Notes under the pieces: model-generated | Databases searched by the model: none | What the model was told of the DNA's origin: nothing | The model's input: the letters and a program-made list of their open reading frames with translations, nothing else | Translations under genes and position numbers: made by a program | Shown here: one piece after another, positions 24,794 through 31,694 of the stretch | Layout of the letters: each line of letters opens with the position of its first letter | Numbering within the stretch: position 1 is the first letter of the stretch | Assembly (NCBI RefSeq): GCF_905207245.1 | Contig: NZ_CAJLKP010000038.1 | Span: forward strand, 1-56,498 | Reading direction: 5' to 3' | Source of the DNA: an uncultured Bacteroides sp. | Lineage (GTDB): Bacteria; Bacteroidota; Bacteroidia; Bacteroidales; Bacteroidaceae | DNA: 56,498 bases

Positions 24794-25348
24794 TCACTTA
24801 CAACTATTATCCCAAAATATTTCATCTTTTTTCTCATCCTGGTTAATTTTGCGCGACAAGACAAACAAATAATCGGACAAACGGTTCACATAAGCAAGCA
24901 ATTCAGGAGCTACTTTGCATTGTTCTGCCAAAGCCAGAATACGACGTTCCGCCCTACGGCAAACCGTGCGGCAAACATGACAAACAGAAGCTCCGCGACT
25001 ACCACCGGGCAATATAAAAGCATGCAACGGAGGAAGCAGATTATCCAAACGGTCTATTTCCTTCTCAATGCGTTCTATCTCTTCGGGATGGATGACACTG
25101 GCGCACTTCAAATCCGTCTTCTCAAGGTCAGTGGCCAGATTGGAGCCGACCGCAAAAAGACGGTCTTGGATATGGCGGACAAGTATTTGGTCCTCTTCAT
25201 CGGACAGATAAGTGATGAGCACGCCCAGATTAGCGTTCAGTTCGTCCACTGTGCCGTACGCTTCAAGGCGGACGTGGGTCTTCGAGACACGAGTACCGCC
25301 TACCAATGAGGTAGTACCTTTATCTCCGGTTTTTGTATATATTTTCAT
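24794..25348 (-). CDS. PduO-type cob(I)alamin adenosyltransferase
   Basis: The 184-residue enzyme transfers the adenosyl group of ATP to cob(I)alamin, making coenzyme B12. The signature N-terminal ATP loop is KIYTKTGDKGTTSLVGG, followed by RLEAYGTVDELNANLGVL, FILPGGSRGASVCHVCRTVCRRAER and LLAYVNRLSDYLFVLSR, all PduO hallmarks. Length is typical. It is cytosolic and works for B12-dependent enzymes elsewhere. It sits between the methyltransferase-like gene and DUF2795, all on the minus strand. Confidence 0.96.
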   Translation of the reverse strand: MKIYTKTGDKGTTSLVGGTRVSKTHVRLEAYGTVDELNANLGVLITYLSDEEDQILVRHIQDRLFAVGSNLATDLEKTDLKCASVIHPEEIERIEKEIDRLDNLLPPLHAFILPGGSRGASVCHVCRTVCRRAERRILALAEQCKVAPELLAYVNRLSDYLFVLSRKINQDEKKDEIFWDNSCK

Positions 25349-25351
25349 AAC

Positions 25352-25420
25352 GATTAGTGTTTAGTTATTAGTGATTAGTAAGTGGCTCTAATCACCAATC
25401 ACTAACCATCAATCACTATT
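25352..25420. repeat. Inverted repeat of ATTAGTGATTAG words
   Basis: The left arm (CGATTAGTGTTTAGTTATTA, GTGATTAGT) faces the right arm (TCTAATCACCAATCACTAAC, CATCAATCACTA). Each arm is itself a run of degenerate GTGATTAG units. It fills the 89-base gap before the adenosyltransferase gene. Confidence 0.6.
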
Positions 25421-25437
25421 GAAACGCCTAAAGATAA

Positions 25438-26070
25438 TCAAAAGTTGACAATGTAGTCTTGTTTTATCTTTGTTTTATCAAAGAAAAGAATACCGATGTC
25501 ATAAAGGTCAAACGTAACACCCGTTTTTTCATCCTGTATCATACGTTTCCAAAGCTTTTTCATCTGTGGAGTATAACCTATTCCTTCCACAACAAAAATA
25601 GATTTCTTCGTTGTGCGCGCAGCACAGATACGAAACACTTCTTCCACAAATTCCGGATGGCGGTAATCATGCAGATAAAGGAAATCTACAGGTACTCCGG
25701 CTTCCAGAAACAACCCGGAAAGTTCGGATGCAGAAGTGTAGTCCGCTCCCTCCTTCCCTGCTTTCAGATAGAGCGAAGAAGCGGCAAGTCTGCCGGCATC
25801 CACAATGGTGTCAGGCTGAGTATAGTTGACCAGGCGGAACAGGAGACGTTTCACCTTTTTCGATTCATACTTCCAGTTCCTGTCTTTCTGCGGAGCCAGC
25901 TTTTTCTGCTCCACAGCCAGGTCTTTATACTTATAATAAGGAGTACCCTCATAAATCACCTGCGTAATCAGATTGAAAGCAAAAGGTGAATGTACCCCGT
26001 ATCCGCAACGATGGCGGAAGCGGCTTAACCAGATGAACGGGCGTTTCAAAGTCAAAGTGATACGGTTCAT
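25438..26070 (-). CDS. Class I methyltransferase-like protein, probably degenerate
   Basis: The 210-residue protein resembles a Bacteroidota family often labelled SAM-dependent methyltransferase: it starts with the family mark GYGVHSPFAFNLITQVIYEG and has alternating strands and helices. Where a methyltransferase would have a glycine-rich SAM loop (DxGxGxG) it has VDAGRLAASSLYLKAGKEG, so SAM binding is doubtful. The function is unknown. Its start overlaps the serine hydrolase stop by the four bases ATGA, so they are translationally coupled. Confidence 0.75.
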   Translation of the reverse strand: MNRITLTLKRPFIWLSRFRHRCGYGVHSPFAFNLITQVIYEGTPYYKYKDLAVEQKKLAPQKDRNWKYESKKVKRLLFRLVNYTQPDTIVDAGRLAASSLYLKAGKEGADYTSASELSGLFLEAGVPVDFLYLHDYRHPEFVEEVFRICAARTTKKSIFVVEGIGYTPQMKKLWKRMIQDEKTGVTFDLYDIGILFFDKTKIKQDYIVNF

Positions 26071-27578
26071 AATACCCTCCCTTCAATTATCTTTGCTTCC
26101 GAAGAATAGTTCTCTTTAACCGTTAGCTGCACATGCTCCCCCTCAAAGCGGAAAGTGAGGTTAAGGGCTGTAATCCAGTTGACGTAATGCGCCTTCAACT
26201 CCAGTATGAAAGAGGAGGACCAGGCATAACTTCCTGCTACATAAAAGGGACCTTCTATTCCGTTGAAATGTCCCTTAGCTTCGATAGAATAAGGTGGATA
26301 GGCTTCGATAGAAGTCTTTTTCCATTGTTTGTAGCCAAACAGAAGGTCATATTTAGTTCCGGAAGCCTCCATGACGGTCATTATCAATTCTTTCTGTTTG
26401 AGCTGAAGGGTGAGAGATTGCCATCCGAACTTATTGGGTTCGAGCGTAATGGTTTTACCCGCATATTCCCGTGCAAGGGATGAATTTGCCTTTCCCTGCA
26501 CCACCGGCAGGCGATAGGAAGATTGTTTTTTCTGCAAACGCTTATAATCTTTCCCCGGTGTCAGTGGCTGGTCGCCCGTCACGGCAGGCAGCAGGCGGTT
26601 CCATACCAGGCGACGCTGCGTGGCTCCATCTATCAGAGTACATTCGGTGATGACTACTACCATATCTTTGTCAGGTATGATAAGCGCATATTGCCCCAAT
26701 GCCCCATCTATACGGACAGCACCCAGATACTCACAAAGCCACATGTGGTAACCGTAACCATAGCCGAAGCTGCCTGTATCCGACTGTTTCGCCATCATCT
26801 GGTCTACCCACCAGGCAGGAAGCAATTGTTTACCTTTCCATACGCCACGATTCAGCAGCAACTGACCAAACTTAGCCAGCGATTCGCTCTGTACATATAC
26901 GCCCCAGCCTCCGGTATTGATACCTTCGGGACTGATTTCCCAAGATATATCAGTGATATGCATCGGCTCAAAAATCTTCATCCGGAGGTAATCCAACACC
27001 TTCATTCCGGTCACCTTTTGCACAATGGCAGAAAGAATGTAAGAGCTCATGGAGTCATAATCAAAATGCTCTCCGGGAGTTTTTACAGTTTTTTCCAGAT
27101 AACCTCTTATCCAGTCGGTACGGACGTTGCGCATATTCCAGTCCGGAGCAATGCCGGAAGTCATGTTCAGCAGGTTACGAACAGTCATATCAGCAAGATT
27201 TGCTGAGATGCTGTCCGGAAGTTGGTCGGGAAAGAAAGATGCGACACGGTCCGTCAACCGCAGACGGTTCTCGGAGATGGCAAGGCCAACAGCAGCGCCC
27301 ACAAAGGTTTTAGAACAAGAGAATACGGTATGACGATATTCCGGAGCAAAAGGTTCAGGATAGATTTCGGCTATGACTTTGCCATGACGCAACACCATTA
27401 CACTATGTATATCTGTTTTGGGGAGCCCCATCAGGGAGTCCATCAAAGCGATGACCGCTCCAGAAGGCACACCTTCGGCTTCGGGCGTGGAACGTTCCAG
27501 TTCACGGATTTGCGCACTGACTGTTACGGATGCCAACAGGGAAAACGCAAGAAAAAATAAAGCAAGCTTGTTCTTCAT
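26067..27578 (-). CDS. Secreted serine hydrolase of the beta-lactamase/esterase (class C-like) family
   Basis: The 503-residue protein has a signal peptide (LALFFLAFSLLASVTVSAQ) and the penicillin-binding/class C fold: catalytic S87 and K90 in SCSKTF, the helix LRLTDRVASFFPDQLPD, NLLNMTSGI, and a tyrosine region FDYDSMSSYIL. A final ~120-residue beta domain (GKTITLEPNKFGWQSLTLQLK and on) fits the DUF-type C-terminal lipocalin-like extension of this group. It probably hydrolyses an ester or amide in the periplasm; the substrate cannot be read from sequence. It heads a minus-strand run with the methyltransferase-like gene. Confidence 0.9.
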   Translation of the reverse strand: MKNKLALFFLAFSLLASVTVSAQIRELERSTPEAEGVPSGAVIALMDSLMGLPKTDIHSVMVLRHGKVIAEIYPEPFAPEYRHTVFSCSKTFVGAAVGLAISENRLRLTDRVASFFPDQLPDSISANLADMTVRNLLNMTSGIAPDWNMRNVRTDWIRGYLEKTVKTPGEHFDYDSMSSYILSAIVQKVTGMKVLDYLRMKIFEPMHITDISWEISPEGINTGGWGVYVQSESLAKFGQLLLNRGVWKGKQLLPAWWVDQMMAKQSDTGSFGYGYGYHMWLCEYLGAVRIDGALGQYALIIPDKDMVVVITECTLIDGATQRRLVWNRLLPAVTGDQPLTPGKDYKRLQKKQSSYRLPVVQGKANSSLAREYAGKTITLEPNKFGWQSLTLQLKQKELIMTVMEASGTKYDLLFGYKQWKKTSIEAYPPYSIEAKGHFNGIEGPFYVAGSYAWSSSFILELKAHYVNWITALNLTFRFEGEHVQLTVKENYSSEAKIIEGRVL

Positions 27579-27664
27579 ACTTATATTGCATTATGCATTT
27601 ACACATCAACAGGACGCAAAAGTAAAGCATTCGGGAGTGGTGAACAAATCTTTCGGAAATAATT

Positions 27665-27703
27665 AATAGAAAAAGCGGGAAGTACCATGGATACTTCCCG
27701 CTT
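27665..27703 (-). terminator. Rho-independent terminator of the HU-like gene
   Basis: On the minus strand AAGCGGGAAGTA pairs perfectly with TACTTCCCGCTT around TCCATGG, followed by TTTCTATT. It is 27 bases after the HU-like stop codon. Confidence 0.88.
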
Positions 27704-27729
27704 CTACATAATAAAAAGGATTCAATCTT

Positions 27730-28209
27730 TTATCCCAAAGGGTCTTCTTCCAAGCCGCCTTCACCGGAACCACCTTCACCCGGTTTTGGTTTAACGACTG
27801 CGTCTCTAACCACAGTCCCCTTACCTACTTCCAGTCTTTCCACACTGGTCTTGCCCAGCATATCCTTAAAATAGCTTCCCGAGGTGAAGATAATTTTACG
27901 ACGATACACCGTATTGGCATCCACATCGTCCACTCCTGCCTGACTTTTCGCATTCAATCCGGGACGGAAGCACCCGAAGTCTCCCAACTGAACGGAATAT
28001 CCTTTGTCCAAATCCATATTCAGGGTATCAATCAACCCGTCAATCACCATTTTCACCACGCCACGCGGTGCCATACTCACTTTCTGCACTTCTTCACAGA
28101 GTTTCTTAAACTCTACCATACCCAGCACTTTCGTTTGTGCCACAAATTTCTCAGTTTTAGTTTTATCAAAACCAAACACCACCTTCTTTACTTCATACTT
28201 AATTGCCAT
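27730..28209 (-). CDS. HU-like DNA-binding protein with acidic glycine tail
   Basis: The 159-residue protein is a Bacteroidota-type HU-like protein: KKLCEEVQKVSMAPRGVVKMVIDGLIDTL forms the helical body and SVQLGDFGCFRPGL the strand that leads to the DNA-binding arms (IIFTSGSYFKDML). The C-terminal ~25 residues are rich in G, E and P (KPKPGEGGSGEGGLEEDPLG) and probably disordered. HU-like proteins bend and compact DNA. It is monocistronic, with its own terminator. Confidence 0.88.
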   Translation of the reverse strand: MAIKYEVKKVVFGFDKTKTEKFVAQTKVLGMVEFKKLCEEVQKVSMAPRGVVKMVIDGLIDTLNMDLDKGYSVQLGDFGCFRPGLNAKSQAGVDDVDANTVYRRKIIFTSGSYFKDMLGKTSVERLEVGKGTVVRDAVVKPKPGEGGSGEGGLEEDPLG

Positions 28210-28669
28210 AATCTTTGTTTTTAATGATTTAATAATAATATGTATATTGTCTTTCTCTTATCTCATCCGGAAGCAAGACGTTTTTTCACTGTGAGGCCTC
28301 AACAGTCAGACGTTCTGTTTTCTCAGATTCGATGTTGCAAAGTTAGGGTGAGATAGAAGCAAAAGCAAGAAAATGGCATCTACCAAGAGATTACATAAAA
28401 CACTAATAAGCAACCTATTACAATATCATCATCTCTACAATCAATGAAATGAAGAGAAAATGGAGAAGAGCGTCAAAGAAGGCAAATTAGTAATGTTCTC
28501 TACAAGATAGAGGCATAAGTAACTGATAATGAAGGAAACGTTTTCCGAACATCTCTACAAGAAAGATATGCCTTGCAGAAAAGCAACAAAATTCAAGATT
28601 CACCCACCAATACTTATTTGCGGCATGATTATCATCGAAAGACCACAAAACAGCAATATGCAATAATTA

Positions 28670-28847
28670 TGCGAATCAGTAGTTGAACGTTCAGAAGAGA
28701 AGGAAACAAGGGAACGAGTTGACAAGGAGACAAGGGGCTGCGCAATGCTTCTATGCCGCATGGAACCTTGTTTCCTTGTCAACTTGTCCCCTCGTCAACT
28801 AATTCATAACCGTTCAGTAACAAGCCCGTTTCAACTACTGATTCGCA
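28670..28847. repeat. 18-bp inverted repeat flanking repeat copy R4
   Basis: TGCGAATCAGTAGTTGAA (28670-28687) and its exact reverse complement (28830-28847) enclose R4. With one inserted base the match extends outward through AATAATTA. The arms do not recur around the other four copies. CGTTCAG is repeated directly just inside both arms. Confidence 0.85.
28691..28813 (-). repeat. Dispersed palindromic repeat, copy R4
   Basis: This is the only intact minus-strand copy. Read on the minus strand it begins CGGTTATGAATTAGTTGACG as in R3, then carries the A:T version of the covarying arm pair as in R1. It lies between divergent genes. Confidence 0.92.
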
Positions 28848-29013
28848 TTAATTATTAAAAATTGCTAATACTTTTATAGCATAAAAAGACTACTTTCATG
28901 TATTTTTGTACATTTATTGGTGTTTCAGGCAGAAGATGCGACATGAAAATGCATTTTCTGCAATGGAAATTATATATAAAACATTAAATGAAATAACAAT
29001 TAAATAATAGATA

Positions 29014-29613
29014 ATGAAAACAGAATTGGAAAAATGTCTGGCCGGAGAAATATTCGATGGGAGCGACAAGGAGTTGGCGGAAATGACATTGAATGCCAAA
29101 CGCCTACTGAAGGAACTGAATGCAGTGGATTACGCGGACACAAAGCAGAAAAAGTGCATCCTGAGGAAATTGTTCGGCAGAGTGGGCGAAAACATTCACC
29201 TGGACATTGACTTTCACTGTGAGTACGGAAAACATATTCTCATTGGTGATAAGGTCATCATCAATATGAACTGTACGTTCGTGGACAACAACATCATTGA
29301 GATTGGCAATAATGTACTGATTGCGTCAAATGTCCAGATATACACTGCAACCCATTCCACGAAGCTGCAAGAACGCATTGTGGACAAATGGGAGGAAGGA
29401 AAGGAAATCTGCCGGACATATGCACTACCCGTAAAAATCAAAGACGGTGCATGGATTGGCGGAGGTGCAATCATCCTGCCGGGGGTAACAATCGGCGAGA
29501 ACAGCGTCATAGGGGCCGGAAGCGTCGTTACCCGCTCGATACCTGACAATTGTGTGGCTGTCGGCAATCCCTGCCGCGTCATAAAGCCTATTGATAATCA
29601 AGCCAATGCGTGA
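29014..29613 (+). CDS. Sugar O-acetyltransferase (maltose/galactoside acetyltransferase-like)
   Basis: The 199-residue protein is a hexapeptide-repeat (left-handed beta-helix) acyltransferase that uses acetyl-CoA. It has the family N-terminal helical region (MTLNAKRLLKELN), the hexapeptide core, the catalytic histidine in YTATHS, and the C-terminal KIKDGAWIGGGAIILPGVTIG and AGSVVTRSIPDNCVAVGNPC blocks. The acceptor is unknown. The HAD gene follows 51 bases later on the same strand, so they may form an operon. Confidence 0.93.
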   Translation: MKTELEKCLAGEIFDGSDKELAEMTLNAKRLLKELNAVDYADTKQKKCILRKLFGRVGENIHLDIDFHCEYGKHILIGDKVIINMNCTFVDNNIIEIGNNVLIASNVQIYTATHSTKLQERIVDKWEEGKEICRTYALPVKIKDGAWIGGGAIILPGVTIGENSVIGAGSVVTRSIPDNCVAVGNPCRVIKPIDNQANA

Positions 29614-29664
29614 ATCATGGGATGATGATTCGCAGATTATGAATCTAATGCATTACCTGAAACA

Positions 29665-30270
29665 ATGATAAAGAATCTTATATTCGACTTCGGAAAAGTC
29701 CTTGTGAACCATGATTTGCACGCAGTTCTTGAACGCTACTTCAAGGGCGATAAAGAAACGGAAGAACGCTTCTGCGCCATTTTAGCCTCACCGGCATTTA
29801 CCGAAGCCTGCGACCGTGGCCTTATACCTTTTGAAGAACTTATCAGGGAGACCCGGCTCAAGTATCCCCACTTCAGTGACGCTTTCCATTTTTTTCATGA
29901 CAATTATCTGGAAGAAGTAACAGGAGAAATCGAAGGAATGCAGGAAGTGCTGCGCAAGCTCAAAACAAAAGGTTTCAAACTCTATGGATTGAGCAATTGG
30001 AGCAGCACGGTCTATGAAGTGATGCGCAAATATGAAATTTTCAATTTGCTCGACGGACGGGTCATATCATGCGAAGAACATGTAATCAAACCCGATAAGG
30101 AAATCTATCTGCGTTTGTGTGAACGTTATGGTCTTGAACCGGCAGAATGCCTGTTCACCGACGACAGAATGGAAAATGTCGAGGGGGCGAAATCGGTCGG
30201 CATGGATGCCGTGCTATTCACAACTCCGGAAAATTATGCCGCCGATGTTGAACGGATTTATCCGAAATAA
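29665..30270 (+). CDS. HAD superfamily hydrolase (subfamily IA, YihX-like)
   Basis: The 201-residue cytosolic phosphatase has all four HAD motifs: nucleophile D8 in IFDFGKVLV, LYGLSNWS, the lysine of VIKPDKEIY, and the acidic pair in LFTDDRMENVEGAKSVG. The cap is a small helical bundle between motifs I and II. YihX-like members act on sugar phosphates such as glucose-1-phosphate, but the substrate cannot be fixed from sequence. It follows the acetyltransferase gene. Confidence 0.94.
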   Translation: MIKNLIFDFGKVLVNHDLHAVLERYFKGDKETEERFCAILASPAFTEACDRGLIPFEELIRETRLKYPHFSDAFHFFHDNYLEEVTGEIEGMQEVLRKLKTKGFKLYGLSNWSSTVYEVMRKYEIFNLLDGRVISCEEHVIKPDKEIYLRLCERYGLEPAECLFTDDRMENVEGAKSVGMDAVLFTTPENYAADVERIYPK

Positions 30271-30390
30271 TTCAAGAATATAAAATCGAACAAATTGAGG
30301 AGTAAAAAAAATTGCAGAAATTTATTTCTCAAGAATCACAAAGGTAACCTTCATTACCTCCTTATACTTGAAATCAGGTTACATTCGCTC

Positions 30391-30645
30391 TCAGTGCTTC
30401 TTTTTACTGGACTCGAAAGAGGAAGAATAAAGCCTCCAACGTTGCATCTTACCCGGAAGATACTTGTTGCGACATAAATGGCAAATATGGAAATCCCCGT
30501 CATCGGCAGCATAAACCCAGCCCGAATCATGCACGACCCGGCATACATCGCACGCAAATCTCTCCGTCATCTTACGGCCTTTGCTATTGCGAAGAATCTC
30601 CTTTACTCTTTTGACGAGTTTTCTATTTACTCCATATTCCAGCAT
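30391..30645 (-). CDS. Unknown small Cys4 protein (zinc-ribbon-like)
   Basis: I do not recognise this 84-residue protein. It has a basic N-terminus (NRKLVKRVKEILRNSKGRK) and two CxxC pairs, C32/C35 (ACDVC) and C55/C58 (HICHLC), which should bind one zinc, followed by a basic/serine-rich tail. The ATG at 30645 was chosen because a full promoter (TTG, 19 bases, TACTTTTG) lies directly upstream; a TTG codon 33 bases earlier would start inside that promoter. A DNA- or RNA-binding role is possible. It is convergent with the HAD gene. Confidence 0.7.
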   Translation of the reverse strand: MLEYGVNRKLVKRVKEILRNSKGRKMTERFACDVCRVVHDSGWVYAADDGDFHICHLCRNKYLPGKMQRWRLYSSSFESSKKKH

Positions 30646-30664
30646 ATTCCACAACTTGTCGCTC

Positions 30665-30694
30665 CAAAAGTAGCACAATCCGTTTGTAATTCAA
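30665..30694 (-). promoter_or_regulatory. Promoter of the Cys4 protein gene
   Basis: On the minus strand TTG (30694-30692), a 19-base spacer and TACTTTTG (30672-30665) fit the Bacteroides -33/-7 consensus. The ATG follows 19 bases later. Confidence 0.6.
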
Positions 30695-30828
30695 TGAAAA
30701 ACACAAGAAACTTACATTTCCTGCAATAAACTCATCGACTGCTGCCAATCATAAAACACCTCGCTATCGTCATCGGTTGCCCTGAATAGATCGTATCAAA
30801 GACTTTACACACTTTATTCCATTTTCTA

Positions 30829-31446
30829 CTATTTATTCCTCATATACACCACATTCCTCCCCGCTCCATACCTCGTCAACAGCCCATCTTCAATAAACAG
30901 GTTTAAGTCCGTGACCGCCTGTTTCACACTGCGCCCCGTCAGCCGGGCATACTGTGCACGGTTGATGCAGGGATACTGCTGAAAATACTCCTCAAGCAAA
31001 CGGAAACGTTGCTCCACAGACAGGAGTGGCGCAGAAGACTCGGACTTGGACGCCGACTGGGGATGGCGTTCCAATTGCATTTTCTTATCCAGTTCATTAT
31101 AAAACTCCTTGCCCAGACGGAAATTCAAACCACGAAGCGTCACCGAGGCGGCACGCAGTTCTTTCTTCTCCATCACTTCGCGCCGGCAGCTTAACGAAGG
31201 TGTGAAATAGCCCAGTTCGCCCAGTTCCACCGTCCAGCCATCGGCAAGGCAATCGCGCAGTTCATCCATAAAGGAAGCCATGGCGCCCTCCAACAGGCTG
31301 CGACTGATGCCAGTGAAAAGATGAACACGGTCCAAAAATTCTTTCCGTTCAATGGTTCCTTTGGGTATGAAACGGGCGTAAAGGGGTTGTTGCTCGCCGG
31401 TTTGGCGAATGTCAGGCTTCTCAAAAAGGTCATAATATGCACTCAT
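30829..31446 (-). CDS. HU-like DNA-binding protein with C-terminal winged-helix-like domain
   Basis: The 205-residue protein joins an HU-like part (residues ~15-125: RKEFLDRVHLFTGISRSLLEGAMASFMDELRDCL, then TVELGELGYFTPSLSCRREV) to a C-terminal segment (~145-205: SVEQRFRLLEEYFQQYPCINRAQYARLTGRSVKQAVTDLNLFIEDGLL) that looks like a winged helix. This is a Bacteroidota-specific fusion. It may be a nucleoid protein with sequence preference, or a regulator. It lies just beyond the end of the polysaccharide locus on the same strand, separated from GH3 by a 30-bp palindrome. Start ATG at 31446 chosen (MSAYYDLFEKPD), the first that gives a typical N-terminus. Confidence 0.85.
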   Translation of the reverse strand: MSAYYDLFEKPDIRQTGEQQPLYARFIPKGTIERKEFLDRVHLFTGISRSLLEGAMASFMDELRDCLADGWTVELGELGYFTPSLSCRREVMEKKELRAASVTLRGLNFRLGKEFYNELDKKMQLERHPQSASKSESSAPLLSVEQRFRLLEEYFQQYPCINRAQYARLTGRSVKQAVTDLNLFIEDGLLTRYGAGRNVVYMRNK

Positions 31447-31561
31447 CTGTATGTTTTTATGGGTACTCCACATCAAAAACATGAAGTGCCGGGGTTAAGT
31501 GGCCACACCGCTATCTTTATCTCTTTTTCCTGCGGCGGCTAAGGAGAATCGTAGTAAACGC

Positions 31562-31591
31562 TTATTCTTTCCACCATGGTGGAAAGAATAA
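31562..31591. promoter_or_regulatory. Perfect 30-bp palindrome between GH3 and the HU/winged-helix gene
   Basis: TTATTCTTTCCACCA and its exact inverted copy meet without a loop. No T-run follows on either strand, so it is not a classical terminator. An operator for a dimeric protein is the likelier role. Confidence 0.65.
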
Positions 31592-31694
31592 ATAAAGGCA
31601 TGCAGATGTACTAATCTTCCGCAATGAAAACAATAGGAAAGCCTAAGAAAAAGACTAAAGATTTCACAAATCTTCCCATTCAGCAGTCGCTATC

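Larger units (their letters stand above)
28210..29013. other. 804-base gap between divergent HU-like and acetyltransferase genes
   Basis: No gene is supported. It holds repeat R4 inside an 18-bp inverted repeat (28670-28847), three CTCTACAA words (28433, 28497, 28553), and AT-rich flanks. A TATTTTTG at 28901-28908 could be the -7 box of the acetyltransferase gene, leaving a ~100-base leader. Confidence 0.6.

Noticed and set aside
24794..25348. Link between the cobalamin adenosyltransferase and a B12-dependent pathway nearby
   Set aside because: No B12-dependent enzyme or B12 transport gene lies in the window, so no pathway assignment was made.
28433..28560. Three CTCTACAA words at spacings of 64 and 56 bases, considered as a CRISPR-like array
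   Set aside because: The words are only 8 bases, spacing is uneven, and there are no cas genes.
28600..28782. Open frame across repeat R4
   Set aside because: It consists of the repeat itself and has no start context or homology that I recognise.
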